From the NCBI GenBank assembly GCA_964342525.1, contig CAYFGQ010000001.1, positions 85,439 through 149,438 on the forward strand: a stretch of DNA of 64,000 bases, given 5' to 3'. Made by a program: the position numbers and the translations under genes. Source of the stretch: G963676205 sp964342525 (GTDB taxonomy: Bacteria > Campylobacterota > Campylobacteria > Campylobacterales > Arcobacteraceae). This document shows, in pieces, positions 1 to 8,550 of this stretch. Position 1 is the first letter of the stretch. Each line of letters opens with the position of its first letter. A model generated the notes under the pieces. The model was not told the DNA's origin and did not search any database. It saw only the letters and a list, made by a program, of their open reading frames with translations.

Positions 1-945
1 CTCTTTAAATACTGGGTTTTGTTTTTCAAACTCTTTTAGTGTTTCATCATTTAGTGTAAAGTGATCTGTTTGAAAATCTTTAAGTAGACCAAAGGGTTGC
101 AGGAAGGAGTTTGCTATTGCATTTTGCCATCCTTGAGATTGACCAATTTTACCCTGATACATAAAAAATAAACTCGCAAAATAATTTAGAATAAATGGAC
201 TTAATCCATATAATCTAATATTTGCTTCCATAGTATGAGCCCCTTTTAAAAAAGAGCTAAACATAGCTTTATTTGCCATTGCCATTTGGGGAAGTTGGCT
301 TTTTAAATTCTCTAAAGTAATATCTTTGGCGTCTTTATATTCCCCTATTAAATCTTTTGTATCATCATTTGTCCTATAAGCATAAGCTGTAGATGCCCAA
401 GAACCACCAGAAACAGATGAAATATATCTTACATTTTTCATCAAATCTAGTTTTTCTAGACCTCTTAATTGACCCATAGCAAGAACCATCGCCCTTGATC
501 CTCCTCCTGAAAAACATACTCCTGTATTTGCTCTATCATTGAAAAATTCATCTTCTGCAAATGGAGGATTATCAAATATTCTTGTATTTAAAGTTTCATT
601 TATTGCAGTTCTTTTTATAACTACTGCTTTATCACTTCTTGAGGCTTGATTAAAATATCTCGCTTCTAATTGATCGTGTTCATTCATTACATCAGCTGAG
701 TATTTTGATATCTCTGATGATAACCAAGGCTTTACATATGTCCAAGTAATATAGTTATCATCAGCATCGTTACTACTTTTATATATGCCTATCCAGTCAT
801 AATCTTTTCTATTTTCAACTTGCCATACAATAGTACGGTTTCCCTCTTCTTCTATAAATTTAAATTCTGTTACTTTAGTAATTTCATTAGTAATCTCATT
901 TGAGTTTTTTTCAGCTACTTTTATAGGTTCAGCTACTGCTTCCAT
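1..945 (-). CDS. cPLA2/patatin-like phospholipase, 3' end cut by window edge
   Basis: Only the first 315 codons are present; the reading frame runs off the left edge. An ATG start is preceded by AAGGAAT. The N-terminal ~130 residues are unassigned. Residues 143-152 read VCFSGGGSRA, a glycine-rich oxyanion loop, and 176-183 read SSVSGGSW, which resembles the nucleophile elbow of cytosolic phospholipase A2-type catalytic domains, making S179 the likely nucleophile. The catalytic Asp would lie in the missing part. No signal peptide is visible, so the protein may be cytoplasmic or exported by a non-Sec route. It is divergent from hrpB. The family is lipid acyl hydrolase; substrate and role (membrane turnover or effector) cannot be told from this fragment. 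Confidence 0.75.
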   Translation of the reverse strand, partial: MEAVAEPIKVAEKNSNEITNEITKVTEFKFIEEEGNRTIVWQVENRKDYDWIGIYKSSNDADDNYITWTYVKPWLSSEISKYSADVMNEHDQLEARYFNQASRSDKAVVIKRTAINETLNTRIFDNPPFAEDEFFNDRANTGVCFSGGGSRAMVLAMGQLRGLEKLDLMKNVRYISSVSGGSWASTAYAYRTNDDTKDLIGEYKDAKDITLENLKSQLPQMAMANKAMFSSFLKGAHTMEANIRLYGLSPFILNYFASLFFMYQGKIGQSQGWQNAIANSFLQPFGLLKDFQTDHFTLNDETLKEFEKQNPVFKE

Positions 946-1049
946 ATTAATTCCTTTTTAAAATTTGAGTAAAGAGTATCTTAAAAAAGTTTTTTATTGG
1001 TCCCTTGAAATTTTGTTTTATTTAAATTAAAACCACTATAATTTCACCA

Positions 1050-3563
1050 ATGAATACTTTACCAATATATGATGTCTTAGATGATATAAAATCAAATTTT
1101 TTAAACTCAAACACCCTTATCCTTGAAGCACCTCCTGGAGCTGGTAAAAGTACAGTAGTACCAATAAGCTTTTTAACTGAACCATGGCTTGAAGATAAGA
1201 TGATAATCATGCTAGAACCAAGAAGGGTAGCAGCAAGAGCAGTAGCTTCTAGAATGGCATCACTTATAGGTGAAGATCTAGGGCAAAGGGTAGGATATAG
1301 TATCAAAAACGATACAGTAAAATCATCTAAGACAAAAATTTTAGTGGTAACCGAAGCAATACTAGTAAGAATGCTTCAAAATGATCAGTCTTTAGAAAAT
1401 GTGGCTATGGTAATCTTTGATGAATTTCACGAAAGAAGTATCCACACTGATCTATCTTTAGCTCTATCTTTACAAGTGCAAGAGTTACTAAGAGATGATC
1501 TAAAACTACTTATCATGTCTGCTACCCTTAACTCAGCAGAGCTTTTAAATCTACTAGGAGATGTGCCAGTGGTCACATCAGATGGAAAACTATATGATGT
1601 GGAGAATATCTACCTAAAACCAAATATAAAACAGCCTGATTTTAAAACAATAAATTCTGTTTTGATGGATACTATTTTAAATTCCTTACAAAATGATAGT
1701 GGGGATATCTTAGTATTTTTATCAGGAACAAAAGAGATAATCACTTTACAAAACTTACTAAATGAAAAGATAAAAGATGAAGTTGATATCTTACCTTTGT
1801 ATTCAAATCTATCAAAAAAAGAGCAAGATAAAGCACTAAATTCATCAAAAAAAAGAAAGGTAATTTTATCAACAAATATAGCCCAAACCTCTTTGACAAT
1901 AGATGGGGTAAAAGTAGTGATTGATACTGGCTTAGAAAAACTCTCAAGATATCATCACTCAAATGGAATGGATCATTTAGATTTACAATTTATCTCAGCC
2001 GACTCAGCAGTTCAGCGAGCTGGACGTGCAGGACGTACCAGCTCAGGAAAGTGTTATAAACTCTGGCATGAATCAAAGATATTAAACCCATCTACTAAAC
2101 CTGAGATATTAAGAGCTGATCTTAGTTCACTTATTTTAGAACTTGCCTTATGGGGTGTATCAGAATTTGATGAAATAAAATGTCTAGATATACCAGAAGC
2201 TAAAAGTATAAAAGAAACTAAGTTACTTCTACATGAGCTTATGATGCTTGATGAGAAAGATCAAATCACATCTTTTGGAGAAGATGCTATATCTTTAGGT
2301 ACTCATCCACGTTTAGCATTTATGATATTAAAATCCTTTGATATGGGATATGCCTATGAAGCTTGTATCTTAGCCTCTCTTTTAGAACAAAAAGATATAT
2401 TTAAAAATGGCTACTCCTCATCAAATATAATAGATAGATTTATCCATATCTTTGAAGATGATATAAATTCAAATTTTATAAATAGATACATAGCAAATGA
2501 AGTAATAAAATCAGCAAAGCAGTATTTCAAAAAAGTACAAAAACTAAAAGGCTCACAGAAGATAAATAGGAACTATGAAAAACATATCCTCTCCACCCTT
2601 TTACTTTTTGCCTACCCAGATAGACTAGCAAAACTAAGAGCTAAAAATGAAAATAGATATAAACTAAGTAATGGTAAGGGAGCCATAATAGATCAAGCAG
2701 ATAGTTTATTTAACGAAGGATTTTTAGTAGTATCAAATCTAAATGCAAAAGATCAAAACTCATATATAAACCTAGCCTCACCAATTACCTTAGCAGACAT
2801 AAAAGAAAACTTTTCATATCTTTTAAAAACAAAAGAATCTGTAAAATACAATAAAACAAATAAAAAATTTGAAGTAAAAGAACACCTACACTTTTTAGAG
2901 CTAGAATTAGAAACAAAGCCAGTAAGTGCGGAAAATAAAAATTTCAAAGAATTAATTTTAGGACTTATAAAAGAGGAAGGCTTAGAGTTTTTACCCTTTG
3001 ATAAAAAATCAAATAGCTTAAAAGATAGGGTAAACTTTGTAAATAAACATTATAAGAAATTAACTCTAAAAAGCTTTGATGAAAAGGAACTTTTATCTGA
3101 TATAGATAATTGGCTCGATCCCTATCTACAAAATATAAAATCTATAAAAGCCTTAGAATCCCTAGATATGTATAATATCCTCCTAGGATTATTATCATGG
3201 GAAGAACAACAACTCTTAGAAAAACTAACTCCAGTAGTTATAAAAGTACCAAGTGGATCAAATATAAAGATAGATTACTCTGATATAGATAATCCTATTT
3301 TGGCTGTAAGAATCCAAGAGGTATTTGGACTATCTGAGACACCAAAGATATTAGAAAATACCTTTGCCTTACAATTACACCTTTTAAGCCCAGCATCAAG
3401 ACCTATACAGATCACCTATGATCTAAAGAGTTTTTGGGATAACTCTTATACTGAGGTGGCAAAGGAATTAAAGGGTAAATATAAAAAACACTATTGGCCT
3501 GATAACCCATATGAAGCTGTGGCTACAAATAAGACTAAGAAGTATATGAAATCAATTTTCTAA
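1050..3563 (+). CDS. hrpB: ATP-dependent RNA helicase HrpB
   Basis: An 837-residue DEAH-box helicase of normal HrpB length. Walker A is APPGAGKST (27-35), motif II is DEFH (124-127) followed by ERS, motif III is SATLN (~157), and motif VI is QRAGRAGR (~321). The C-terminal part carries the HrpB-specific stretch around LHLLSPASRPIQ and WPDNP, which separates it from HrpA. In proteobacteria HrpB is a non-essential DExH helicase whose RNA substrate is poorly defined. The gene is monocistronic, and its last codons (KSIF-stop) lie inside a 143-bp repeat shared with the next gene, so the natural C-terminus may have been altered by that repeat. Confidence 0.93.
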   Translation: MNTLPIYDVLDDIKSNFLNSNTLILEAPPGAGKSTVVPISFLTEPWLEDKMIIMLEPRRVAARAVASRMASLIGEDLGQRVGYSIKNDTVKSSKTKILVVTEAILVRMLQNDQSLENVAMVIFDEFHERSIHTDLSLALSLQVQELLRDDLKLLIMSATLNSAELLNLLGDVPVVTSDGKLYDVENIYLKPNIKQPDFKTINSVLMDTILNSLQNDSGDILVFLSGTKEIITLQNLLNEKIKDEVDILPLYSNLSKKEQDKALNSSKKRKVILSTNIAQTSLTIDGVKVVIDTGLEKLSRYHHSNGMDHLDLQFISADSAVQRAGRAGRTSSGKCYKLWHESKILNPSTKPEILRADLSSLILELALWGVSEFDEIKCLDIPEAKSIKETKLLLHELMMLDEKDQITSFGEDAISLGTHPRLAFMILKSFDMGYAYEACILASLLEQKDIFKNGYSSSNIIDRFIHIFEDDINSNFINRYIANEVIKSAKQYFKKVQKLKGSQKINRNYEKHILSTLLLFAYPDRLAKLRAKNENRYKLSNGKGAIIDQADSLFNEGFLVVSNLNAKDQNSYINLASPITLADIKENFSYLLKTKESVKYNKTNKKFEVKEHLHFLELELETKPVSAENKNFKELILGLIKEEGLEFLPFDKKSNSLKDRVNFVNKHYKKLTLKSFDEKELLSDIDNWLDPYLQNIKSIKALESLDMYNILLGLLSWEEQQLLEKLTPVVIKVPSGSNIKIDYSDIDNPILAVRIQEVFGLSETPKILENTFALQLHLLSPASRPIQITYDLKSFWDNSYTEVAKELKGKYKKHYWPDNPYEAVATNKTKKYMKSIF

Positions 3564-3691
3564 AATATCTTTTTGAAGATTTCTGCTTCAAAGAGACTCC
3601 TTTGTTCAGTCACTTACTTCAGTAAGCTCCTTCTCAAAGGAGTCTCTTTTCATTGAACTATTCAAAAATATAATTCATTAAATTGATTTTT
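3549..3691. repeat. 143-bp repeat, copy 1, with terminal inverted repeats and internal hairpin
   Basis: This stretch is almost identical to 4095-4235. It begins with AAATCAATTT and ends with its reverse complement, giving short terminal inverted repeats. It contains a 15-bp perfect stem. Its left end encodes the last residues and stop of hrpB. It could be a small MITE-like element or the product of a local duplication; no transposase is present. Confidence 0.8.
3590..3649. terminator. Hairpin terminator after hrpB
   Basis: AAAGAGACTCCTTTG (3590-3604) pairs perfectly with 3635-3649. Inside the loop is a second small hairpin (CTTAC/GTAAG, 3613-3626). It lies about 25 bases after the hrpB stop and is followed by Ts. 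The 15-bp stem suggests termination of hrpB transcription. Confidence 0.55.
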
Positions 3692-3722
3692 AGATAAAAT
3701 AAAAATAATTAAAGAGGTAGAA

Positions 3723-4109
3723 ATGGATAATATAATTACTTTTACAAGCATACTTTTATTAGTATGTGGAATCTTACTTTTCATCATAATCAAAAAAAAT
3801 AAAAATAAAAAAGCACAAAAAGATGAGCTAAGTGAAGAAGATATCTTGATATTGATAGAAAAAAGGACAGAAGTATTAAACACAGAAATAAAAAATATGA
3901 TGGATAACTTCAGTTCAAAAGATAGCTCACTAGATGATATGGAAGAGATAGGCAAAAAAATTGCATCAACCTATGATAATGATCTGTTGTTAAAAGATTT
4001 ATTCGAGAAGTACTATAAACTAAGTGGAATTAAAATGAAATATGTTGATGGAGTTCTTCAAAGTAATGTGGATAGGATTCTAGAACATAACAAAAAATCA
4101 ATTTTCTAA
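3723..4109 (+). CDS. Small single-pass membrane protein, unknown function
   Basis: A 128-residue protein not recognised as any named family. Residues 4-24 form one hydrophobic helix, followed by a lysine-rich stretch (KKNKNKK), so the N-terminus is a membrane anchor and the remaining ~100 acidic/charged residues face the cytoplasm by the positive-inside rule. An AAAGAGG ribosome site precedes the ATG. The final residues KSIF and stop are the same as those of hrpB because both genes end in copies of the same repeat. The gene is thus bracketed by direct repeats, which suggests insertion or duplication. Confidence 0.6.
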   Translation: MDNIITFTSILLLVCGILLFIIIKKNKNKKAQKDELSEEDILILIEKRTEVLNTEIKNMMDNFSSKDSSLDDMEEIGKKIASTYDNDLLLKDLFEKYYKLSGIKMKYVDGVLQSNVDRILEHNKKSIF

Positions 4110-4235
4110 ATCATCTTTTTAAAGATTTCTGCTTCAAAGAGACTCCTTTGTTCAGTCACTTACTTCAGTAAGCTCCTTCTCAAAGGAGTCTCTTTCATTG
4201 AACTATTCAAAAATATAATTCATTAAATTGATTTT
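4095..4235. repeat. 143-bp repeat, copy 2
   Basis: Second copy of 3549-3691, same orientation, differing by a few substitutions and a 2-base length change. It again supplies the stop codon of the upstream gene and contains the same 15-bp hairpin. The two copies flank the gene at 3723-4109 as direct repeats. Confidence 0.8.
4136..4195. terminator. Hairpin terminator in repeat copy 2
   Basis: The same 15-bp stem as at 3590-3649 (4136-4150 with 4181-4195) sits just after the stop of the small membrane protein gene and probably ends its transcript. Confidence 0.5.
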
Positions 4236-4317
4236 CCAAATTCTTCAATTTATTATATTTGTGATCTAGATGTGACGAAATTTTGCTATTATTTTATAAA
4301 TAATTTAAAGGTTTTCA

Positions 4318-4578
4318 ATGGATAAAATACAAGCATATATAAATGCACACTCAAAAAATCATATAATAGGATTACTAGTCACAATTTTCTTTGGTCCATT
4401 AGGTTTATTCTATTCAAATTGGATTGTTGCATTAATATTAACTATATTAGTTATAGTAAGTATTACTACACTTATATTTCCAATAATACTATGGATATTA
4501 TCTATATTGTTGAATGGGATATTTATAGAAATGCACAATAAAAAAGTAAAAGCAACAGCAGAGATTTTAGCGTCTTAA
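4318..4578 (+). CDS. Small two-helix membrane protein (TM2-like)
   Basis: An 86-residue protein with two hydrophobic helices (about 17-34 and 38-70) joined near GPLGLFYSNW. This glycine/aromatic turn resembles that of TM2-type and other small bacterial hairpin membrane proteins. Charged tails lie at both ends. AAAGG precedes the ATG. No function can be assigned; the gene stands alone between the repeat and the XRE regulator. Confidence 0.6.
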   Translation: MDKIQAYINAHSKNHIIGLLVTIFFGPLGLFYSNWIVALILTILVIVSITTLIFPIILWILSILLNGIFIEMHNKKVKATAEILAS

Positions 4579-4656
4579 AAACTTTTATTTTTAGTACTAT
4601 GCTGTTTCTTTATCTCAGTTAATTGTATTTGTCTATTTTATTTCAAATAGTAATTT

Positions 4657-4678
4657 AATTACTAATATTTTATTAATT
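4657..4678. promoter_or_regulatory. Secondary XRE operator half-sites
   Basis: The sequence carries the half-site AATTACTAATA followed by the degenerate partner TATTAATT. It repeats the palindrome at 4708-4729, 51 bp upstream. Two spaced copies of one dyad upstream of a regulator gene suggest cooperative autoregulation. Confidence 0.45.
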
Positions 4679-4681
4679 AAG

Positions 4682-4710
4682 TTGATTTATTTCCTAAATA
4701 GATGTATAAT
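4682..4710 (+). promoter_or_regulatory. Sigma70-type promoter of the XRE gene
   Basis: A -35 box TTGATT (4682-4687), 17 bp spacer and perfect -10 TATAAT (4705-4710). The downstream half of the -10 overlaps the palindrome starting at 4708, so a bound repressor would block RNA polymerase. Confidence 0.65.
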
Positions 4711-4729
4711 TACTAATATATTAGTAATT
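4708..4729. promoter_or_regulatory. 22-bp perfect palindrome, probable XRE operator
   Basis: The half-site AATTACTAATA is followed directly by its exact reverse complement. It overlaps the promoter's -10 box and precedes the XRE regulator start by 24 bases, the position expected for an autorepressor operator. Confidence 0.6.
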
Positions 4730-4752
4730 AAAATCTATATTTAAGGTTAGAG

Positions 4753-5331
4753 ATGCTCAAAGAAAAATATAAATTAGATGAATATGAAAAGATATTAGTA
4801 TCAGCTAGTAAAAAAATAAGAGCTGAACGTATTGGATTAAATCTTACTCAAAAAGAGTTTGCAGAATTTGTTGATATAACTCACTCTTCTTATATGAGAT
4901 ATGAACAAAGCGGACAAATATCTTTTGAAAGCTATATTAAAATACTTATAAAATTAAATAAACAAGAACAGTTTAGTAAATTTCTGGATGGCTTTGAATT
5001 TGATGATCAAAAAGAAAGGGCATTTATATCTGATAAGAATAAAAAATTCTCTAATTTTATAAATCCAATAATTGCTCCAAATAAAAAATATATAATTCTA
5101 GACAAAGATGTTTTTGGTGCAGAGCTATTTTATAGTGTGGAAGATGGACATAAGTATGAAGTAAATACCTTTATAAATATTGTACTTAATAGTTGGGATG
5201 ATAAAAGGTTAATGCAATTACTTAAATATTTTGGTGAAAAAAGAATGAAACCATATATTTTAAAACAAAAAGATATAAAACTATTAAAAGCTTTTAATAG
5301 ACATATTAAATCAATCAAAAGACTAAAATAA
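4753..5331 (+). CDS. XRE-family helix-turn-helix regulator
   Basis: A 192-residue protein. Residues ~14-68 form an XRE-type helix-turn-helix (KKIRAERIGLNLTQKEFAEFV followed by SSYMRYEQSGQ). The C-terminal ~110 residues are unassigned and could be a ligand or toxin-binding domain. There is no adjacent toxin such as HipA, so it is not an obvious antitoxin. AAGG precedes the ATG. A good promoter (4682-4710) overlapped by a perfect palindrome implies autorepression. Confidence 0.75.
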   Translation: MLKEKYKLDEYEKILVSASKKIRAERIGLNLTQKEFAEFVDITHSSYMRYEQSGQISFESYIKILIKLNKQEQFSKFLDGFEFDDQKERAFISDKNKKFSNFINPIIAPNKKYIILDKDVFGAELFYSVEDGHKYEVNTFINIVLNSWDDKRLMQLLKYFGEKRMKPYILKQKDIKLLKAFNRHIKSIKRLK

Positions 5332-5339
5332 GAACTATC

Positions 5340-5371
5340 AATAAAAAGAAATGACAAAAAAACTTTTTATT
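5340..5371. terminator. Bidirectional terminator between XRE gene and panD
   Basis: AATAAAAAG (5340-5348) pairs with CTTTTTATT (5363-5371) between two convergent genes. The stem is all weak pairs apart from one G-C, with T-runs on both strands. Confidence 0.4.
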
Positions 5372-5392
5372 ATTAGCCCTTATTTTAATCTT

Positions 5393-5782
5393 CTAAAGTG
5401 AACTATACTCCTCACTAACAAGGTCACTACAAACAGAAGTGATAGTATTAGTATCATCTACCAATACAACCTTTGGCAAATACTTTTCCAATTCCTCTTC
5501 ACTAAAAGATGCATAAGCAATGACAATGATCAAATCACCAACTTCCACTTTCCTAGCAGCTGCTCCATTTAAACATATATCTTTATTTCCCCTCTCACCT
5601 TTTATCACATAAGTTGAAAATCTCTCACCATTGTTGATATTTACGATCTCAACTTTTTGTCCTACTCGTAAACTTGCAGCTTCCATAAGCTCTTCATCTA
5701 TTGTAATTGAGCCAATATAGTTTAAATTGGCATCAGTTACACTAGCTCTATGGATTTTGCTATAAAGCATCTCTATAGTCAT
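5393..5782 (-). CDS. panD: Aspartate 1-decarboxylase
   Basis: A 129-residue PanD, of usual size. It decarboxylates L-aspartate to beta-alanine for pantothenate and CoA synthesis. The self-processing site YIGSITID places the Gly24-Ser25 cleavage that makes the pyruvoyl cofactor. KIHRASVTDANLNYIGS and NGAAARKV are family signatures. Its ATG overlaps the end of the upstream thioesterase gene by 4 bp, so it is co-transcribed with a CoA-thioester salvage gene and paaY/paaN, plausibly linking CoA supply to CoA-dependent catabolism (inference). Confidence 0.95.
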   Translation of the reverse strand: MTIEMLYSKIHRASVTDANLNYIGSITIDEELMEAASLRVGQKVEIVNINNGERFSTYVIKGERGNKDICLNGAAARKVEVGDLIIVIAYASFSEEELEKYLPKVVLVDDTNTITSVCSDLVSEEYSSL

Positions 5783-6282
5783 ACAGCAACAGCCTCTTTC
5801 TCTTTTTCTTTTACTTTATTTTCTGCTTTAAATCTAGACTCTTTTCTTTTTATGGCGTCGTTGTATCTTCTTCTATCTTCATCTGTTTTAAGTTCAAGTT
5901 TTTTTAGTGGGGTTGGTTTTCCATTTTCATCCACTGCAACCATGGTAAAATAACATACATTTGTGTGTTTTTTTGTTCTATCTCTAATATCCTCAGAGAT
6001 CACTTTTATACCTATCTCCATAGAAGTATTCCCCACATAATTAACAGAAGCATGAAAGGTTACTAGTGATCCAACTTTGATTGGGTCGTGAAATGTTACC
6101 CTATCAACAGAAAGTGTTAAGACATATGTTCCTGAGTATTTTGCAGCACATACATAAGCAACTTGATCCAACATTTTTAGAATCTCTCCACCATGTACGT
6201 TTGATCCACTAAAGTTTACCTTATCTGGTGTCATTAACATTGACATAGAAATTGATTTATCTCCATTTGAGCTACTTAGCAT
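5779..6282 (-). CDS. YciA-type acyl-CoA thioesterase (hotdog fold)
   Basis: A 167-residue single hotdog-domain protein. Residues 12-34 (MSMLMTPDKVNFSGSNVHGGEIL) and the following KMLDQVAYVCAAKYSG match the acyl-CoA thioesterase YciA/BACH group, in which Asn/Asp residues near the HGGEIL helix bind the thioester. The C-terminal tail is charged and Lys/Glu-rich. It hydrolyses acyl-CoAs to free CoA in the cytoplasm. It starts 16 bp after paaY and overlaps panD by 4 bp. AAAAGGAATT provides the ribosome site. Confidence 0.85.
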   Translation of the reverse strand: MLSSSNGDKSISMSMLMTPDKVNFSGSNVHGGEILKMLDQVAYVCAAKYSGTYVLTLSVDRVTFHDPIKVGSLVTFHASVNYVGNTSMEIGIKVISEDIRDRTKKHTNVCYFTMVAVDENGKPTPLKKLELKTDEDRRRYNDAIKRKESRFKAENKVKEKEKEAVAV

Positions 6283-6298
6283 ATTTTAATTCCTTTTC

Positions 6299-6892
6299 TT
6301 AATTATATTTTGGTTTAAAATCCATTCGACATCTTAGATTGTCTCTTTGTTCATTTGATTCTTCCATTGGGGTACATTTTTTTAGGTTTTCTAGACAATT
6401 GTATGCTAGGTCTGTATACCCCTCAGTCCCTTTTGTTTTCCAGTCTATCTCCTCAGGCTTTAGTTCCCTTCTTACTTTTGCTGGATTACCAAAGGCTAGG
6501 TGATTATCAGGGATTTGCATCTTTGATGGTACTAAGGATGATGCCCCTATAACAGCATTTTCTCCAATCACTGCTTCATCCATCACAACACTTCCCATTC
6601 CAACCATTGCATTATATTTCACATGGCAACCATGTAAGATAGCACTATGACCTATATGACCGTTTTCTTCAACTATCACATCGATATTTGGAAAAGAGTG
6701 GCAAACACAACAATCTTGTATGTTTGCATTCTTTTTTATAACAACTCGACCAAAGTCTCCTCTTATAGAAGCATTTGGTCCAATATATACACCCTCTTCT
6801 ATAAAAACATCACCAATGATCACAGCTGTTTCATGGACAAATGCCTGTTTATTTATAACAGGCACTAATCCATTTATCTCATATATTTGCAC
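6299..6892 (-). CDS. paaY: PaaY thioesterase, gamma-carbonic anhydrase fold
   Basis: A 197-residue left-handed beta-helix protein with hexapeptide repeats through residues ~15-140 and the metal-site histidines in SFPNIDVIVEENGHIGHSAILHGCHV. The C-terminal NPAKVRRELKPEEIDWK is typical of PaaY. PaaY is a metal-dependent thioesterase that clears dead-end CoA adducts in phenylacetate degradation. The start is GTG (6890-6892), sharing its G with the TAG stop of paaN. The nearest ATG upstream is out of frame. AAGGGA serves as the ribosome site. Confidence 0.88.
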   Translation of the reverse strand: MQIYEINGLVPVINKQAFVHETAVIIGDVFIEEGVYIGPNASIRGDFGRVVIKKNANIQDCCVCHSFPNIDVIVEENGHIGHSAILHGCHVKYNAMVGMGSVVMDEAVIGENAVIGASSLVPSKMQIPDNHLAFGNPAKVRRELKPEEIDWKTKGTEGYTDLAYNCLENLKKCTPMEESNEQRDNLRCRMDFKPKYN

Positions 6893-8550
6893 TAAGCATC
6901 CCTTTTGATAGTTACAACAGAGTATCTTCCCGATACAAAGTTATCATTTGATAAGGCACAATTTGCAGCTTTATTATCCCCTGTAGCATGGAAATCTGTA
7001 AAGGCTGCAGAGTGATTCATAAGTACATGACCAGTTAGATTAACCGATAGATTTACTTTCTCATCAATTGCTATTTCTTCCACATCATCTAAGTACTCTT
7101 CATCTGATGAATAAACAGCAGCAGTAATTGCACCATGTAGTCCAATAGTCTCTCTCCATACTTCTAGGGTATCTTCTCTTGATTCTGTCTCTATTAGTAA
7201 GATCACTGGACCAAAGTGTTCATTATGGAATTTATCCTTATCTTTTGCAGATATTTTTATGATCACTGGTGTTTTGATAGTGGCATTTTCAAACATTGGG
7301 TGTTTGATCTCTTTTGATTCAAGTACCACTTCACCTAAACTTTTAGCTTCATCTACCCTTTGGCAAATCTCAGAGTTTTGAATAGCTCCTAAAATTTCTG
7401 TAGCTCTTTCATCCACTGAAAGAAGTTTTTCTACACTTCCAGCGATCATTGATGCAACTTCATCAAAGCTTACTTTCTCGCCATTTGATGTGATCCCATC
7501 TTTAGGGATAAAGATATTTTGAGGTGCTGTACACATTTGTGAAGAGTATAAAGATAAAGCCATAGACATATTTCTACTCATACTTTTTAAGTTATCAAAG
7601 TTATCAACTATTAGACAATTTACCCCAGCTTTTTCAGTATATACATTTGCTTGAGGTGCATTATCTTCAAGCCAGTCACCAAATGAAGTACTTCCTGTAA
7701 AGTCGATGATTTTTACATTTTTATTTTTTACTAGGTTTTGAGTTTCACTTCTATCATCACTTATGATCATAGAGATTAGATTTGGATCTATTTCATTTTC
7801 TTCTAACACTTCCCTTGCAATATCTACAGTTAAAGCAATAGGTAAGATACCATTTCTATGTGGTTTATAGATGATTGAGTTCCCAGAAACTAATGATGCA
7901 AATAGTGCAGAATATGAGTTCCAAGTAGGGAAAGTAGAACATGTGATGATTAAAGAAATCCCTCTAGGTGCTACTTTATATTTTTTATTTACTACTATTG
8001 GAGGATTATCTTTTCCTGTTGGTTTCTCAAATACTGATGTCTCAGGTACTGCTGATAATTGTTTATATGCATAAGCAACTGCTTCTAGTCCTCTATCTTG
8101 AGCATGTGGTCCACCAGCTTGAAAAGCCATCATATAAGGTTGACCTGTTGTATGCATAACTGCATTTGCGATCTCAAATGATCTTTTATTTATTCTATCT
8201 AGAATCTCTAAACATATTCCAGTTCTATCATCTAGGCTTAGGTTTTTCCATTGTTTCATAGATACTTTTGAGTCTGCTACTAATTTATCACTAGGGATAG
8301 ATGGATATGTAATACCTAAATCAAAACCATATGGTGAAGTCTCAGCTCCTAAATATTTATCACTCTCAAGACCTTTAATTGTATATTTGTTATTAAGTTG
8401 GCTTTTAAAAGAGCTTATTGATTCCTCTTTTTTACCTGCTCCATATACCTTAGAACTAGGTATTTCAAAATAGGGTGACCAGTATCCTCTATTGTTAATC
8501 TCTTCTAAAGCTCTTGTTAAAGTATCTTTATGATTCATAAATAAACTCAT
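6892..8550 (-). CDS. paaN: PaaN-type ring-opening semialdehyde dehydrogenase
   Basis: A 552-residue aldehyde dehydrogenase of the PaaN family, recognised by the N-terminal NRGYWSPYFEIPS and QPYMMAFQAGGPHAQDRG. The catalytic Cys lies in SSQMCTAPQNIF and the general-base Glu in YTEKAGVN. It oxidises 3-oxo-5,6-dehydrosuberyl-CoA semialdehyde after ring cleavage. Unlike E. coli PaaZ it has no C-terminal MaoC hydratase domain, so the oxepin-CoA hydrolase step needs a separate protein. AAAAAGGA precedes the ATG. It heads the minus-strand unit paaN-paaY-yciA-panD. Confidence 0.88.
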   Translation of the reverse strand: MSLFMNHKDTLTRALEEINNRGYWSPYFEIPSSKVYGAGKKEESISSFKSQLNNKYTIKGLESDKYLGAETSPYGFDLGITYPSIPSDKLVADSKVSMKQWKNLSLDDRTGICLEILDRINKRSFEIANAVMHTTGQPYMMAFQAGGPHAQDRGLEAVAYAYKQLSAVPETSVFEKPTGKDNPPIVVNKKYKVAPRGISLIITCSTFPTWNSYSALFASLVSGNSIIYKPHRNGILPIALTVDIAREVLEENEIDPNLISMIISDDRSETQNLVKNKNVKIIDFTGSTSFGDWLEDNAPQANVYTEKAGVNCLIVDNFDNLKSMSRNMSMALSLYSSQMCTAPQNIFIPKDGITSNGEKVSFDEVASMIAGSVEKLLSVDERATEILGAIQNSEICQRVDEAKSLGEVVLESKEIKHPMFENATIKTPVIIKISAKDKDKFHNEHFGPVILLIETESREDTLEVWRETIGLHGAITAAVYSSDEEYLDDVEEIAIDEKVNLSVNLTGHVLMNHSAAFTDFHATGDNKAANCALSNDNFVSGRYSVVTIKRDA

